Positions 14,790 to 23,299 of a DNA stretch of 64,000 bases are shown piece after piece. The notes under the pieces were generated by a model, which was given only the letters and a program-made list of their open reading frames with translations, was not told the DNA's origin and ran no database searches. The stretch's first letter is position 1; every line of letters starts with the position of its first letter. Source of the stretch: Fredinandcohnia aciditolerans (GTDB taxonomy: Bacteria; Bacillota; Bacilli; Bacillales; Bacillaceae_L). The stretch covers positions 26,160 to 90,159 of the forward strand of contig QGHH01000020.1 in assembly GCA_003640645.1 (NCBI GenBank), in the 5' to 3' direction. The translations under genes were made by a program, and so were the position numbers.

Positions 14790-15803
14790 TTACTCTGTCG
14801 CCCAGTTCCAGTATTCGAATTCGCCAACCTGAATATTCCTGAAATCTTGTTCTTCTCTTAATTTCAAAAGTTCTTTCACCGGACCCGTAACAACCGCACC
14901 ATATACTAAAAACTCATTTTCTTTTAGATATTCGTAGCGTTCTTCTAAAAACCTTAGTCCGAGCACATTTTGAAGATAGGTTTTACTTTCATGATCAATA
15001 AGAATCTTCATGTTCTTGAGCATTACCTTTTGATTTTCTTCAATGGCTTTACTTGATAAGATCCATTCAGCCCAGCCATTATAGTCTTCATCCATATCGA
15101 CGGCCCTTGATAATCCAAGTGTATCAACTGACAAATGCTCTCCACCACCAGTCCTTCCCCAAGACGGTTCGAATGCTTTCAATTCACCAGCATATAAAGG
15201 CATCCAATAAACATCGAGATCATACTTTTCCAACTTCTTTAATAATTCTTTCGGATTATAAAATTGTGACGTTGAAAATGCTAGATTTGCAACCGTTCCC
15301 TCGTGAACCATCTCGAGCTTCTTCCACTCATGTTCGTCTGCCTCATTCGTTACACCAACCAATTTCTTACCTGTACGTGGATCCTCAGGCAAAATAAATC
15401 CGAACTGCTTATTATCAGAGCTTTGTAAATAAGTCATCTCTTTTGTTGAAAATATATTTAGCAAGCGCTTCGTCACATTCCACTCACCAACAATTTGTTC
15501 TTCTTTTCCTATTGTCCGTGAAATAGGGATGGTCATTCTTTGACTTAAAAAGGGGGTAATTTCGGCATTGATTGGACTACCATACTCACCATGAAGACCC
15601 GGTTGCGTCCAGTCAATTGCTAGATTCAAATGAAATGAATTCTTATCATCAAACTTTGTAAAACTGTAACCAATCGAAAGTAACACCATATAGATCCCAT
15701 ACAAAAATAAGAGAATGAGCACAACCCGTATGATTCTCATAGTCAGTGAAAATCGATACTTCCATAGAATCCGCTTTTCCTTATCCTTCGTCCACTCAGT
15801 CAT
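14790..15803 (-). CDS. Membrane anti-sigma factor with Sigma_reg domains
   Basis: The 337-residue protein has a basic cytoplasmic N terminus, one transmembrane helix (about residues 25-46, VVLILLFLYGIYMVLLSIGY) and a large outer domain. The outer part fits the sigma factor regulator N- and C-terminal families: an early DWTQPGLHGEYGSP region, then VANLAFSTSQFYNPKELLKKL and a C-terminal VYGAVVTGPVKELLKL. It lies 14 bases downstream of an ECF sigma gene and follows GGAGTG, so it should bind and hold that sigma factor until a signal releases it. The signal is unknown. Confidence 0.85.
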   Translation of the reverse strand: MTEWTKDKEKRILWKYRFSLTMRIIRVVLILLFLYGIYMVLLSIGYSFTKFDDKNSFHLNLAIDWTQPGLHGEYGSPINAEITPFLSQRMTIPISRTIGKEEQIVGEWNVTKRLLNIFSTKEMTYLQSSDNKQFGFILPEDPRTGKKLVGVTNEADEHEWKKLEMVHEGTVANLAFSTSQFYNPKELLKKLEKYDLDVYWMPLYAGELKAFEPSWGRTGGGEHLSVDTLGLSRAVDMDEDYNGWAEWILSSKAIEENQKVMLKNMKILIDHESKTYLQNVLGLRFLEERYEYLKENEFLVYGAVVTGPVKELLKLREEQDFRNIQVGEFEYWNWATE

Positions 15804-15817
15804 TATGCATTCACTCC

Positions 15818-16330
15818 TTAATCTTTCGACACTCTCCCAGCTAAAATTTGCAGTCTTTTTCGTGCGCGATGAAGTGTCACTTTCACCTGTGATTCAGTCA
15901 ATTCCATCGCTTCCTGAATTTCTTCATATGAGAATTCTGCGATTTCCCGAAAATAAATAATCGTACGGTAGTTTTCCGGAAGCAATTCCAGTAAATCAGC
16001 CAACTCCCCGATATTCTCCCTCGTTACGACTTCTTCCTCAGGGATCCCGTATGGACTCTTCATATCCCCTTTATCGTAAAAAGGGACCCACTTCCACCGC
16101 TGTCGCTTTCTCCATTCATCAAGGTATGTGTTACGGGCAACCTTAAAAAGCCATGGTTTGACATCCTCATATTTGTAAAAAGACAAGGAAACCGTTGCCC
16201 GAAAAAATGTTTCCTGAACAAGCTCCTCAGCTAAAGTAGAGGAACCTGACATTCGTAACAGATAATAAAAAAGGGGTTCCGCATAACGGCGATAAATATC
16301 ATCCAATTTTTCATTTCGTTCTTTCCTCAT
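15818..16330 (-). CDS. ECF RNA polymerase sigma factor
   Basis: 170 residues with sigma region 2 (about 12-85: YRRYAEPLFYYLLRMSGSSTLAEELVQ and ETFFRATVSLSFYKYEDVKPWLFKVARNTYLDEWRK, each read as separate helices) and region 4 (about 115-165: LLELLPENYRTIIYFREI, then the helix-turn-helix SYEEIQEAMELTESQVKV). It is the first gene of a two-gene operon with its membrane anti-sigma. A promoter with ECF character stands just upstream, which suggests autoregulation. B. subtilis has no sigma gene between ywlG and glyA, so this is a lineage insertion. It has no clear orthologue I can name. Confidence 0.9.
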   Translation of the reverse strand: MRKERNEKLDDIYRRYAEPLFYYLLRMSGSSTLAEELVQETFFRATVSLSFYKYEDVKPWLFKVARNTYLDEWRKRQRWKWVPFYDKGDMKSPYGIPEEEVVTRENIGELADLLELLPENYRTIIYFREIAEFSYEEIQEAMELTESQVKVTLHRARKRLQILAGRVSKD

Positions 16331-16372
16331 CTGCGTCCCCCTTTCTCGCTTTCTCCATCATACCTCACATAC

Positions 16373-16400
16373 AAAACGTGCCAAACCCTAAAATGTTACA
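16373..16400 (-). promoter_or_regulatory. Candidate autoregulatory ECF promoter
   Basis: On the minus strand TGTAAC (16395-16400), 16 bases, CGTTTT (16373-16378). The AAC/CGT pair with N16 is the ECF pattern known for Bacillus sigma-M, -W and -X. It lies 43 bases upstream of the sigma start. Confidence 0.55.
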
Positions 16401-16425
16401 CATATGATCACATATTTTTACGAAA

Positions 16426-16460
16426 CAAAAAAGGCCAAGGGAATCTTGATTCCCCTGGCT
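16426..16460 (-). terminator. Terminator of ywlG
   Basis: On the minus strand GCCAGGGGAATC, loop AAG, ATTCCCTTGGCC, then TTTTTT. Confidence 0.9.
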
Positions 16461-16463
16461 ATA

Positions 16464-17036
16464 TTAACATTTCTTATTTTCGTTTTTATCCGGATAGACC
16501 GCTCTTTCGCCACCAATAAGTTTTGGTCTTGCTTTGGCCATTGTAACATGTGCGCCACCTAGTTCTTTAACCGAACTTCGAATCGGAACCGCAACATGTT
16601 TTAGATGCATGCCAATGAAGGTATCACCAATATCAATGCCTGCTTCTGCTTTAATAAATTCAACAACAACAGGATCATTAAGATGCCCATATGCATATGT
16701 GGCCATCGCACCACCTGCTGTTCGAACCGGAACAACTGTTACTTGCTCGAAATTTTTATGTATCGCTGTTTCCCGCTCTACCACTAATGCACGGTTTAAA
16801 TGCTCACAACACTGAAACGCGAGTTCCACGCCTATATTTTCACGAAGCTTAACCAATTCTCTAAAAATCATTTCCGCCACTTCTTCAGATCCAGCCGTTC
16901 CAATTCGTTCACCAATGACTTCACTCGTACTACAACCGACAACAAGAAGTTCTCCTTTTTTCAGCGAAGCGCGTTCCGCAAACTCCGAAAGAATCGTCTG
17001 AAACTGCCTTCTCCACACTTCAAGATCTGCAACCAT
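16464..17036 (-). CDS. ywlG: TIGR01440/DUF436 family protein YwlG
   Basis: A 190-residue cytoplasmic protein with the conserved segments [31 protein letters not shown] and [13 protein letters not shown], followed by [15 protein letters not shown]. These mark the widely conserved YwlG family, whose biochemical function is not established. ATG at 17036 follows GGAGG. It is next to rpiB on the same strand, as in B. subtilis. Confidence 0.9.
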   Translation of the reverse strand: MVADLEVWRRQFQTILSEFAERASLKKGELLVVGCSTSEVIGERIGTAGSEEVAEMIFRELVKLRENIGVELAFQCCEHLNRALVVERETAIHKNFEQVTVVPVRTAGGAMATYAYGHLNDPVVVEFIKAEAGIDIGDTFIGMHLKHVAVPIRSSVKELGGAHVTMAKARPKLIGGERAVYPDKNENKKC

Positions 17037-17051
17037 CCTCGTTCCCTCCTT

Positions 17052-17072
17052 TGGGACAGGTACCTTGTCCCA
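17052..17072. repeat. Dispersed GGGACA/TGTCCC palindrome
   Basis: A near-perfect 21-bp palindrome with arms TGGGACA and TGTCCCA around GGTACCT. Variants recur at 19718-19739, 47055-47100 and twice in 48254-48330. Here it sits directly upstream of the ywlG ribosome binding site. Confidence 0.7.
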
Positions 17073-17138
17073 GAAATTATTGGAAGTAATTAAATATACG
17101 CCTGATCATCAAGTCCTCAGGCGCTGAAATCTCATATG

Positions 17139-17591
17139 TTATTCCCCAGAAGGGTTGTTTTCATAAGCGGTGATTTTGTTGATTCTGTTTTCATGACGGC
17201 CACCTAAGAATTCTGTAGTGAGCCATGTTTTTGCAATTTCAACTGCTAGCCCCGGGCCAATCACACGTTCACCCATTGCTAAAATATTGCTGTTGTTATG
17301 CTCACGTGTTGCCTTTGCACTAAATACATCATGACAAAGTGCACATCGGATCCCTTGTACTTTGTTAGCAGCAATACTCATCCCAATGCCCGTTCCACAA
17401 ATTAAAATACCACGGTCATACTCCCCGTTCGCTACTTTTTTCGCTACAGGTAGTGCATAATCGGGATAATCAACAGATGTAGAGCATTCACATCCGAAAT
17501 CATCATACTCAATTTCGAGTTCGTCCAATACCTTTTTAATTTCCTCACGTAATACTAAACCACCATGGTCTGAAGCTATTGCAACTTTCAT
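17139..17591 (-). CDS. rpiB: Ribose-5-phosphate isomerase B
   Basis: Interconverts ribose 5-phosphate and ribulose 5-phosphate in the pentose phosphate pathway. Family motifs are ASDHGG (residues 6-11), the active-site cysteine loop GILICGTGIGMSIAANK (about 62-78) and REHNNSNILAMGERVIG. The start MKVAIASDHGG at 17591 follows GGGGGA. A longer in-frame reading has 20 unrelated residues. Length 150 is typical. The gap to ywlG is 100 bases with only a weak hairpin. Confidence 0.95.
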   Translation of the reverse strand: MKVAIASDHGGLVLREEIKKVLDELEIEYDDFGCECSTSVDYPDYALPVAKKVANGEYDRGILICGTGIGMSIAANKVQGIRCALCHDVFSAKATREHNNSNILAMGERVIGPGLAVEIAKTWLTTEFLGGRHENRINKITAYENNPSGE

Positions 17592-17667
17592 TGTAAATCC
17601 CCCTATTATGAATTGAGACTTGGCTCGATATTTCTCCAAAAGACATACCATTAATTTTTATTATACC

Positions 17668-17704
17668 TAAAAAAGAACTCCCGAACCAAAATAGGAGTTC
17701 CATC
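17668..17704 (-). terminator. Terminator of the chemoreceptor gene
   Basis: On the minus strand GAACTCC, an 11-base loop, GGGAGTTC and TTTTTT. Confidence 0.85.
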
Positions 17705-17713
17705 TTTTAAAAA

Positions 17714-19000
17714 TTACATTGTAAACCGTTGAATCGTCTGCTTTAACTGCCCTGCTTGTGTAGCAAGTTCCTGTGCCAATGCATCCACTTCACAAATTAC
17801 ACTTGTTTGATGTTGCGTTGCCGCACTTACTTCTTGAGCACCAGCTGAAGTCTGTTCCGCAATCGCTGCAACCTCTTGAGACTGCAGGGATGTTTCTTGA
17901 ATACGTTCCATTTGTTTTTCAACCAAGGTAACAATTTGTTTTACTGCATCTGCCACTTCATGAACGGACGTTGTCATCTCAGCAAGCGCCTCATTTGTAA
18001 TGGTTCCCTTTTTCGCTTCCTCATTTGCAACAGCGACTTGTTCTGAAATTTGAACGACTACATTTCGAACCTCTTGCTGAATATTTTGGATAAGTTCCGT
18101 AATCCCTTGAACAGCCTTTGAGCTTTCGTCCGCAAGTTTCCTTACTTCTTCAGCAACAACCGCAAAGCCCTTACCATGTTCACCAGCACGAGCCGCTTCA
18201 ATTGAGGCATTCAATGCAAGTAAATTTGTTTGGCGTGCAATATCACCAACTAGAGATATAATATGCTCTACTTCCTTCGCATTCGTCTCAAGACGATTGA
18301 CGGCTTGAAGTGAAATTTGATTGTTATCAACAAGCTTGTTTATACCGGAAATTAACGAATGAACAACCTCTTTGCTATCATGCAATGTATCGACCATTTC
18401 AACAGACAAGCTTTGGGAGGTTTTCGCATTTTCTTGAACCTCTTCAGCAATTTGAATCACATCCTCGACAGATTCAGCTGTTTCTTGAATCGATACGGCC
18501 GAGCTATCCGCCCCTTTGGAAATCTCAGAAATCGTTCGATTAATATTTTCCGCCTGTTCGGAGGCAAGACTGGATGCTTTCGTAATCTCAATAACCTTTT
18601 CATTTGTATTTTCAAAGTTTCCTTCAATGTTTTGAACCATTTCGCGGAGATTGTGAAGCATTTTATTAAAAGCAAGACTCAAGCTACGAATCTCATCATC
18701 GGATTTCGAAACGGGAACATCCTCACGAATATCACCATTCGCCGCATGAATCGCTACCTGCTCAAGCTTTTGGAGCGGTTTCGTAATAAAGGAAGCCGCA
18801 AAATACGCAAGAATCCCAGACCAAACAATCCCTAAAACCAGCGTGCCAATGATAAAAATTTGTTGATTGATCAGCTCATTTACGAACGGATACACAAAAT
18901 AAATGAATAACGCAGATGTTGAGTAAGTCACAATCGCTAAAATAGTCGTAAGTAAGACTAATTTTAACTTTATACCAAATTTATAGCGCCTTTTTTTCAA
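17714..19000 (-). CDS. Methyl-accepting chemotaxis protein without an outer sensor domain
   Basis: 428 residues. Two transmembrane helices (about 12-36 and 46-72) are separated by only about ten residues, so there is essentially no extracellular ligand domain. A HAMP domain (about 72-125, starting [19 protein letters not shown]) leads into the signalling coiled coil. The hairpin tip carries the conserved core [18 protein letters not shown], which contacts CheA and CheW. Glutamine/glutamate pairs around it are likely methylation sites. It lies 26 bases after ywlE on the same strand. Its stimulus may be sensed in or under the membrane. Confidence 0.92.
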   Translation of the reverse strand: MKKRRYKFGIKLKLVLLTTILAIVTYSTSALFIYFVYPFVNELINQQIFIIGTLVLGIVWSGILAYFAASFITKPLQKLEQVAIHAANGDIREDVPVSKSDDEIRSLSLAFNKMLHNLREMVQNIEGNFENTNEKVIEITKASSLASEQAENINRTISEISKGADSSAVSIQETAESVEDVIQIAEEVQENAKTSQSLSVEMVDTLHDSKEVVHSLISGINKLVDNNQISLQAVNRLETNAKEVEHIISLVGDIARQTNLLALNASIEAARAGEHGKGFAVVAEEVRKLADESSKAVQGITELIQNIQQEVRNVVVQISEQVAVANEEAKKGTITNEALAEMTTSVHEVADAVKQIVTLVEKQMERIQETSLQSQEVAAIAEQTSAGAQEVSAATQHQTSVICEVDALAQELATQAGQLKQTIQRFTM

Positions 19001-19026
19001 CCGATTCTCCCCCTGAATCTAACTCT

Positions 19027-19458
19027 CTATTTAAGTTTTGAAAGTACCTCGTCAATTAATGGTTCGAGCTCTGCATAGGTTTCTCTATAAATCTCTACTG
19101 GCCCTCCAAATGGATCAGAAACATCCCCACTACCATTTGTAAATTCCTTTAAGGTATGTACCTTGTCCTGGGCTTCTGGAAAACGTTGAAGTATTGCTTG
19201 CTTATGGTGGTTCGTCATCGTTAACACATAAGTGGCCCAATCAATATGCTCTTGTGTTAAAAAGGAAGAAGAGTGCTGACACTCAATCCCATTTTCCTTC
19301 AAGACCTGTGCCGTATTAGCCGAAGCAGAACTACCATCCCCAGCAAATATCCCCGCTGATTTTACTTCGATATCTTCACCCGCTTTATTTCGTAAAATCG
19401 CCTCAGCCATCGGACTTCGACATGTATTTCCTGTACAAACAAATAAAACACGAATCAT
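19027..19458 (-). CDS. ywlE: Protein-arginine-phosphatase YwlE
   Basis: 143-residue low-molecular-weight phosphatase fold. The P-loop is VCTGNTCRSPM with Cys8 as nucleophile and Arg14. Thr12 in GNTCR corresponds to the threonine that sets phospho-arginine over phospho-tyrosine specificity in B. subtilis YwlE. The general acid aspartate is in VSDPFGG (about residue 117). YwlE opposes the arginine kinase McsB in protein quality control. Neighbours match B. subtilis. Confidence 0.93.
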   Translation of the reverse strand: MIRVLFVCTGNTCRSPMAEAILRNKAGEDIEVKSAGIFAGDGSSASANTAQVLKENGIECQHSSSFLTQEHIDWATYVLTMTNHHKQAILQRFPEAQDKVHTLKEFTNGSGDVSDPFGGPVEIYRETYAELEPLIDEVLSKLK

Positions 19459-19609
19459 TTTATCACCCTTTTCTACCTGCCTTTATGCTGCGAACGACCT
19501 GCACAATTAGACAAAATTCGATATAGTACTATTATAAATGAGATCAACCCAAAACACATAGTCAATAAATGAAAAAAAGAGCACGAGTTTTTCACTCATA
19601 CTCTTCCAT

Positions 19610-19739
19610 GGGTCACAGGTCCCTCATAACCACTTCAGATTCCCTGGGTCACAGCTTCCTCATAACCACTTCAGATTCCTTGGGTCACAGCTTCCTCATA
19701 ACCACTTCAGATTCCTTGGGTCACAGGTCCCTTGTCCCA
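19610..19739. repeat. 36-bp direct repeat, three and a half copies
   Basis: GGGTCACAG starts at 19610, 19646, 19682 and 19718, exactly 36 bases apart. Each unit contains CCTCATAACCACTTCAGATT. The last partial unit runs into the dispersed GGTCCCTTGTCCC palindrome. It lies between ywlE and the mntP stop, so it is 3' of mntP. The region 19459-19609 holds nothing else that I recognise. Confidence 0.9.
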
Positions 19740-19740
19740 C

Positions 19741-20307
19741 TTATAAAGGAAATAGCAATTTCACTCCAAAGACCAGGAGAATACAACCACCTAGCACCTC
19801 ACTATATGTACCGAGCCAATGTTGGACCTTTCTGCCTAGCAGTAGACCGACCCATGACAGGATCATGCTAACTACACCGAACATCAGAATAACCATAATC
19901 GTCTTCGCACCATAAATCCCTAATGAAAGCCCAACAGAAAAACTATCGAGGCTCACGCTTAAGGCAAAAATAAACAAACCAAATCCAACAGGTGTAATCA
20001 TGCGTTTGTCACCGTCATCGTCCTTGAAGGAGGAAATAATCATCTGCAATCCTAAAAATAAGAGCAATCCTGCACCAACATAGGTTGCAATTGCTCCAAA
20101 TGTATCTGATAAAAAATGGCCGATCATCATTCCAGCCAAAGGCATCCACATATGAAACACACCGATGGTTATCCCGATTGTTAAAATCTGCTTAAGCCTT
20201 AACCGGATTAATCCCATTCCAAGTCCTACGGAAAATGCGTCCATTCCTAAAGCAAATGCCATTATAAATAAGGTTATAAGTTCCCCGAGAAATGCTGTAA
20301 TATCCAT
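19741..20307 (-). CDS. mntP: Manganese efflux pump MntP
   Basis: 188 residues with six transmembrane helices in two similar halves. Each half carries a conserved acidic motif: [15 protein letters not shown] (about 18-32) and [16 protein letters not shown] (about 115-130). These aspartates are the signature of the MntP family (formerly YebN/YwlD) that exports Mn2+. I looked for a yybP-ykoY manganese riboswitch upstream and did not find one. Instead a dispersed repeat fills the gap to ywlC. Confidence 0.92.
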   Translation of the reverse strand: MDITAFLGELITLFIMAFALGMDAFSVGLGMGLIRLRLKQILTIGITIGVFHMWMPLAGMMIGHFLSDTFGAIATYVGAGLLLFLGLQMIISSFKDDDGDKRMITPVGFGLFIFALSVSLDSFSVGLSLGIYGAKTIMVILMFGVVSMILSWVGLLLGRKVQHWLGTYSEVLGGCILLVFGVKLLFPL

Positions 20308-20365
20308 CTTCTACCTCCTTGGACGTGCCTATTTCAACATATGCATGTACAAAACGAAATAGAAG

Positions 20366-20487
20366 AAGGTTGTTCAAAAAGTTGCCCAATGAAAAGAATA
20401 CGAATCTCTGCATCACTCGGCCTCGCCGTTCCTCAAGTCTCACGTTCCTTGACCTTCTTGCAATAAGATTCGTCATCTTTTTGAACC
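20366..20487. repeat. GTTCAAAAA-bounded dispersed element
   Basis: The segment begins GTTGTTCAAAAAGT and ends CATCTTTTTGAAC, forming terminal inverted repeats. Its interior (ACGAATCTCTGCA ... CCTCGCCGTTCCTCA) resembles the element at 58064-58220 in the same order. No open reading frame is in it. It looks like a small non-coding mobile or relic element. Confidence 0.65.
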
Positions 20488-20514
20488 CTATAGCTCAGCT
20501 AAGAATTTCCCAAT

Positions 20515-21558
20515 TTATTCAGTTATCAATTTATGTCCTGCTGCTTTGATTAACCGATTCATGATAGCTTGCCCAATGCCCTCACTTGGAAAACTCTCAC
20601 TAAAAATAACATCGACATTACTTTCATCAAAGAGGCGGAGGACATCATAAAGTCTGTTTGCCACCGATTCTAAATCTTCACGCGAACCACAAGCAATAAT
20701 GTAATCTGCACTGTATCTCTTTTCACGTTCCGTTGTTGTCAAAACGCCAACTTTCAACCCCTCAGCTTGCTTTGCTTTTACAAGAGATTGAATAAATTCT
20801 ATTGAACCATTTACGATTGTAAGTGGCGCCGTTGGTGCATAATGTTTATATTTCATTCCTGGTGATTTTGGCGCTTCATCTTCTTTTAATATCGCCTTGT
20901 CGACCTTGACTACACCACACACTTCCTCAAGCTGCTCTTTCGTCACACCGCCTGGACGTAGAATGATAGGTACCTCACCTGAACAATCCAGAACCGTGGA
21001 CTCAAGTCCAACACCAGTTGCTCCACCGTCAAGGACGCCAGCGATTTTTCCAGTCAAATCATCCGCTACATGCTTGGCTAGGGTCGGGCTTGGTTTTCCC
21101 GAAAGATTCGCACTTGGCGCAGCAAGCGGAAGCCCTGTTGCTGATATTAATGCCAAAGCAACTGGGTGGCTTGGCATCCGGACTGCCACCGTTTCTAGAC
21201 CTGCTGTTACTTTACTTGCAACAGCATTTTCTTTCTTTTTTAAAACAAGCGTTAACGGACCTGGCCAGAATTTTTCAATCAAACGCTCAGCTTGCTCCGA
21301 AATATCCTGTACGATATTATAAAGTTGCCCAATTGTGGAGATGTGGACAATCAGTGGATTATCGCTCGGGCGCCCCTTTGCTGCATAAATTTTTGCAACC
21401 GCCTCGTCAGATAAAGCATTTGCTCCAAGGCCATAGACCGTTTCAGTAGGGAATGCAACCACTTCATTTGCCCGTAAAAGCGTTGCAGCCTCTTTTATCT
21501 GTGGATAAGATTCTAAATTATGTTCATCTTTATCCACAACCCATTGTTTTGTTTCCAT
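20515..21558 (-). CDS. ywlC: L-threonylcarbamoyladenylate synthase (Sua5 type)
   Basis: Makes the threonylcarbamoyl-AMP intermediate for the t6A modification of ANN-decoding tRNAs. The YrdC domain (about 25-205) has KIYAAKGRPSDNPL, EKFWPGPLTLVL and PLAAPSANLSGKPSPT. The Sua5 linker SPGMKYKHYAPTAPL (about 235) and a C-terminal Sua5 domain follow. The start is ATG at 21558, nine bases after GGAG. An in-frame TTG abuts the ribosome binding site. Two perfect DnaA boxes lie within the first 20 codons and seven more lie upstream. Confidence 0.94.
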   Translation of the reverse strand: METKQWVVDKDEHNLESYPQIKEAATLLRANEVVAFPTETVYGLGANALSDEAVAKIYAAKGRPSDNPLIVHISTIGQLYNIVQDISEQAERLIEKFWPGPLTLVLKKKENAVASKVTAGLETVAVRMPSHPVALALISATGLPLAAPSANLSGKPSPTLAKHVADDLTGKIAGVLDGGATGVGLESTVLDCSGEVPIILRPGGVTKEQLEEVCGVVKVDKAILKEDEAPKSPGMKYKHYAPTAPLTIVNGSIEFIQSLVKAKQAEGLKVGVLTTTEREKRYSADYIIACGSREDLESVANRLYDVLRLFDESNVDVIFSESFPSEGIGQAIMNRLIKAAGHKLITE

Positions 21559-21834
21559 GTAACGCAACTCCTATAATAAATTCCTTTAGTTATGTAGTTT
21601 ATTTATTATTACAATATAAAAAAGTATAGGTATATAATGGGTAGAAAACAAGTGTTATCCACATTTTGTGGATAATTTAACCAAAAATGTGGATAATTTT
21701 GTGGATATAACCAACTTTTCCATAAATCGCTCCTATAGGAAAAAATGTATCCACAGCCCATATTTTTCATCACGTTCCATAGACTATCATATTTTATACC
21801 TTTTTAACAACAAAACTTATCCACATTATCCACA
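21500..21834. promoter_or_regulatory. DnaA-box cluster at ywlC
   Basis: Seven perfect TTATCCACA boxes lie at 21500-21508 (-), 21530-21538 (+), 21655-21663 (+), 21667-21675 (-), 21688-21696 (-), 21817-21825 (+) and 21826-21834 (+). Two one-mismatch boxes are at 21700-21708 (-) and 21747-21755 (+). The flanks are AT-rich. dnaA and dnaN are absent, so this is not oriC itself. ywlC is, to my recollection, one of the chromosomal DnaA-binding regions reported outside oriC in B. subtilis. DnaA-box clusters near the origin there titrate DnaA and delay initiation. This cluster probably does the same and may also regulate ywlC. Confidence 0.9.
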
Positions 21835-21909
21835 ATTTAATTGTATAAATACAAATAAAACCCCCGCCTGCGAACATTCCATCCACAAACAAGGGTTTGA
21901 AAACTAATT

Positions 21910-22356
21910 TTATTTTTCAATTTGTGAAACCATAAACATCGGATCCGCTTTTTCAAGCAGCTGTGAGATATGATTGGATCCTATTATATGTGCTGGTAGC
22001 TCATTCGTTTCAACTTGCCCAAAACCAAGCATGGTGAAAAATTGAATAGACGCTTGCTTATTTGTGGCTAAATACAATCGGCTAATTTCCTTATACTTTG
22101 CTAGTGAAATCGCACTTTTAAACAGCGTTAATAAATTCGTTTGGTCAACGCCCGGAGAGATCACGAGCGAGCGAAGTAAGCCATCCTTTTCAATCCTCTC
22201 AATCCCTAAGGTAGCGAGGATTTGTTGCTCAGCATCTTCCAGTAATATAAAATGGTCAATTATCGATTCAATGCCTTCCGCACTTACTTCAGCTTGTCCT
22301 AAAAATGCTCTTACTTTTTCAATATCCTGTTTTGTCGCCGTTCTAATTTGTTTCAT
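21910..22356 (-). CDS. ywlB: GNAT-family N-acetyltransferase (YwlB type)
   Basis: 148 residues starting MKQIRTATKQDIEKVRAFL, the typical first strand and helix of a GNAT fold. LLRSLVISPGVDQTNLLTLF occupies the acetyl-CoA-binding position (about 62-82), and LYLATNKQASIQFFTMLGFGQV follows as strand 5 and helix 4. ATG at 22356 is preceded by GGTGGAG. An ATG 15 bases upstream is also in frame but has a weaker site. The pairing with spoIIR and ywlC matches B. subtilis. The substrate is unknown. Confidence 0.82.
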   Translation of the reverse strand: MKQIRTATKQDIEKVRAFLGQAEVSAEGIESIIDHFILLEDAEQQILATLGIERIEKDGLLRSLVISPGVDQTNLLTLFKSAISLAKYKEISRLYLATNKQASIQFFTMLGFGQVETNELPAHIIGSNHISQLLEKADPMFMVSQIEK

Positions 22357-22434
22357 AGTTCTCCACCCCATCTTTCATTATCTAGTAACTACTCTATGAG
22401 GGCTTCAAAACAAATAGAACCAAATGCTAGACTT

Positions 22435-23118
22435 TTAGCTAAAAAGTGACGTGAAAAATTCAACTAAGAAGAATTTTACCTCTACTTCTTCTCCTTCACT
22501 TTCCTTATTTTCCGCACTGTCTTTGTTGTCCTTCTTTTCTTGCTTTTCTTCCTTCTCCACTTCTTTTTCTTCTTGCTCCATCGCTACATCTTTTCCTTCT
22601 TCATCTGACGCTTCAATTGCATCACCTGTTGAAAAGTCTAAGAAACATAATGGCGGGAATAACACGCACCACCAGTTTGCTCCTTCAGCATCGCCAATCG
22701 AAATTAATATTGCTTCATACTCACCTGCTGGGTATAGAAATTGACCGTAAAGCTTTGTTGGAAATTGAACATTGCGTCCATATTTGACTGAGTAATTTTG
22801 ATTGCTCTTTTCTTCTTCTAAAACTCTAGCAACGATTTTCTCAATTTCCGGTAGTCTCTCTTGAATCAACTCTCTAGCTGCTTCAATTGAAGTTAACTCC
22901 GCAACCCATTCCGTAATTTCTGCGTTCACCTCATCACGCACCTTGCGCTTTAAAGCTTGATCTTCTTCGGAATCACTGTTTGCTAAGATGCGAAGTCGAA
23001 TCGCTTCATCAGGAATTACCTGATACCCTTGCGCACTTGTTTCTTTTATCAATAAATGGCTATTCGCCCCAATTAACAGTAAAAATATAAATGATATAAT
23101 CGCAATTTGTTTACTCAC
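22435..23118 (-). CDS. spoIIR: Stage II sporulation protein R
   Basis: Forespore-made signal protein that triggers processing of pro-sigma-E by SpoIIGA in the mother cell. 227 residues: an N-terminal membrane/signal segment (about 4-22), the conserved EAIRLRILANSDSEEDQALK (about 39-58), and GEYEAILISIGDAEGANWWC with VLFPPLCFLD (about 132-165). An acidic, lysine-rich low-complexity stretch (about 172-212) precedes a hydrophobic tail. The start is GTG at 23118. A sigma-F-like promoter lies 26-55 bases upstream, matching its known forespore control. Confidence 0.93.
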   Translation of the reverse strand: MSKQIAIISFIFLLLIGANSHLLIKETSAQGYQVIPDEAIRLRILANSDSEEDQALKRKVRDEVNAEITEWVAELTSIEAARELIQERLPEIEKIVARVLEEEKSNQNYSVKYGRNVQFPTKLYGQFLYPAGEYEAILISIGDAEGANWWCVLFPPLCFLDFSTGDAIEASDEEGKDVAMEQEEKEVEKEEKQEKKDNKDSAENKESEGEEVEVKFFLVEFFTSLFS

Positions 23119-23143
23119 TCTCTAGCACCATCCCTTCACAAAC

Positions 23144-23173
23144 CATTCTCGCCAAAAAAATAGAATCCTAAAC
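23144..23173 (-). promoter_or_regulatory. Sigma-F-like promoter of spoIIR
   Basis: On the minus strand GTTTA (23169-23173), 15 bases, GGCGAGAATG (23144-23153). This fits the GYWTA ... GGNRANANT pattern of sigma-F, which is known to transcribe spoIIR in B. subtilis. Confidence 0.65.
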
Positions 23174-23299
23174 TACCAAATTTGAAAAATCTATTAAACT
23201 ATTTTTTAGTAGGATGATTCGGTCAAGCTGAGCTGCTAAAGCCGCTGTGCGTCTGAATACAAGGCTCATTCGGACTAGCGAATTTGAATAGCGCAACGG

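Noticed and set aside
17100-17125. Terminator between rpiB and ywlG
   Set aside because: The GCCTGA/TCAGGC stem has only six pairs with an 11-base loop and no T-run.
19569-19871. 100-codon plus-strand frame over the 36-bp repeat
   Set aside because: It combines the repeat with the antisense of mntP and has no ribosome binding site.
20308-20514. Manganese (yybP-ykoY) riboswitch before mntP
   Set aside because: The region is occupied by the GTTCAAAAA element and lacks the conserved riboswitch core.
21500-21834. Chromosomal origin oriC
   Set aside because: Box density is high, but dnaA, dnaN and their neighbours are absent, and ywlC is known as a separate DnaA-binding locus.
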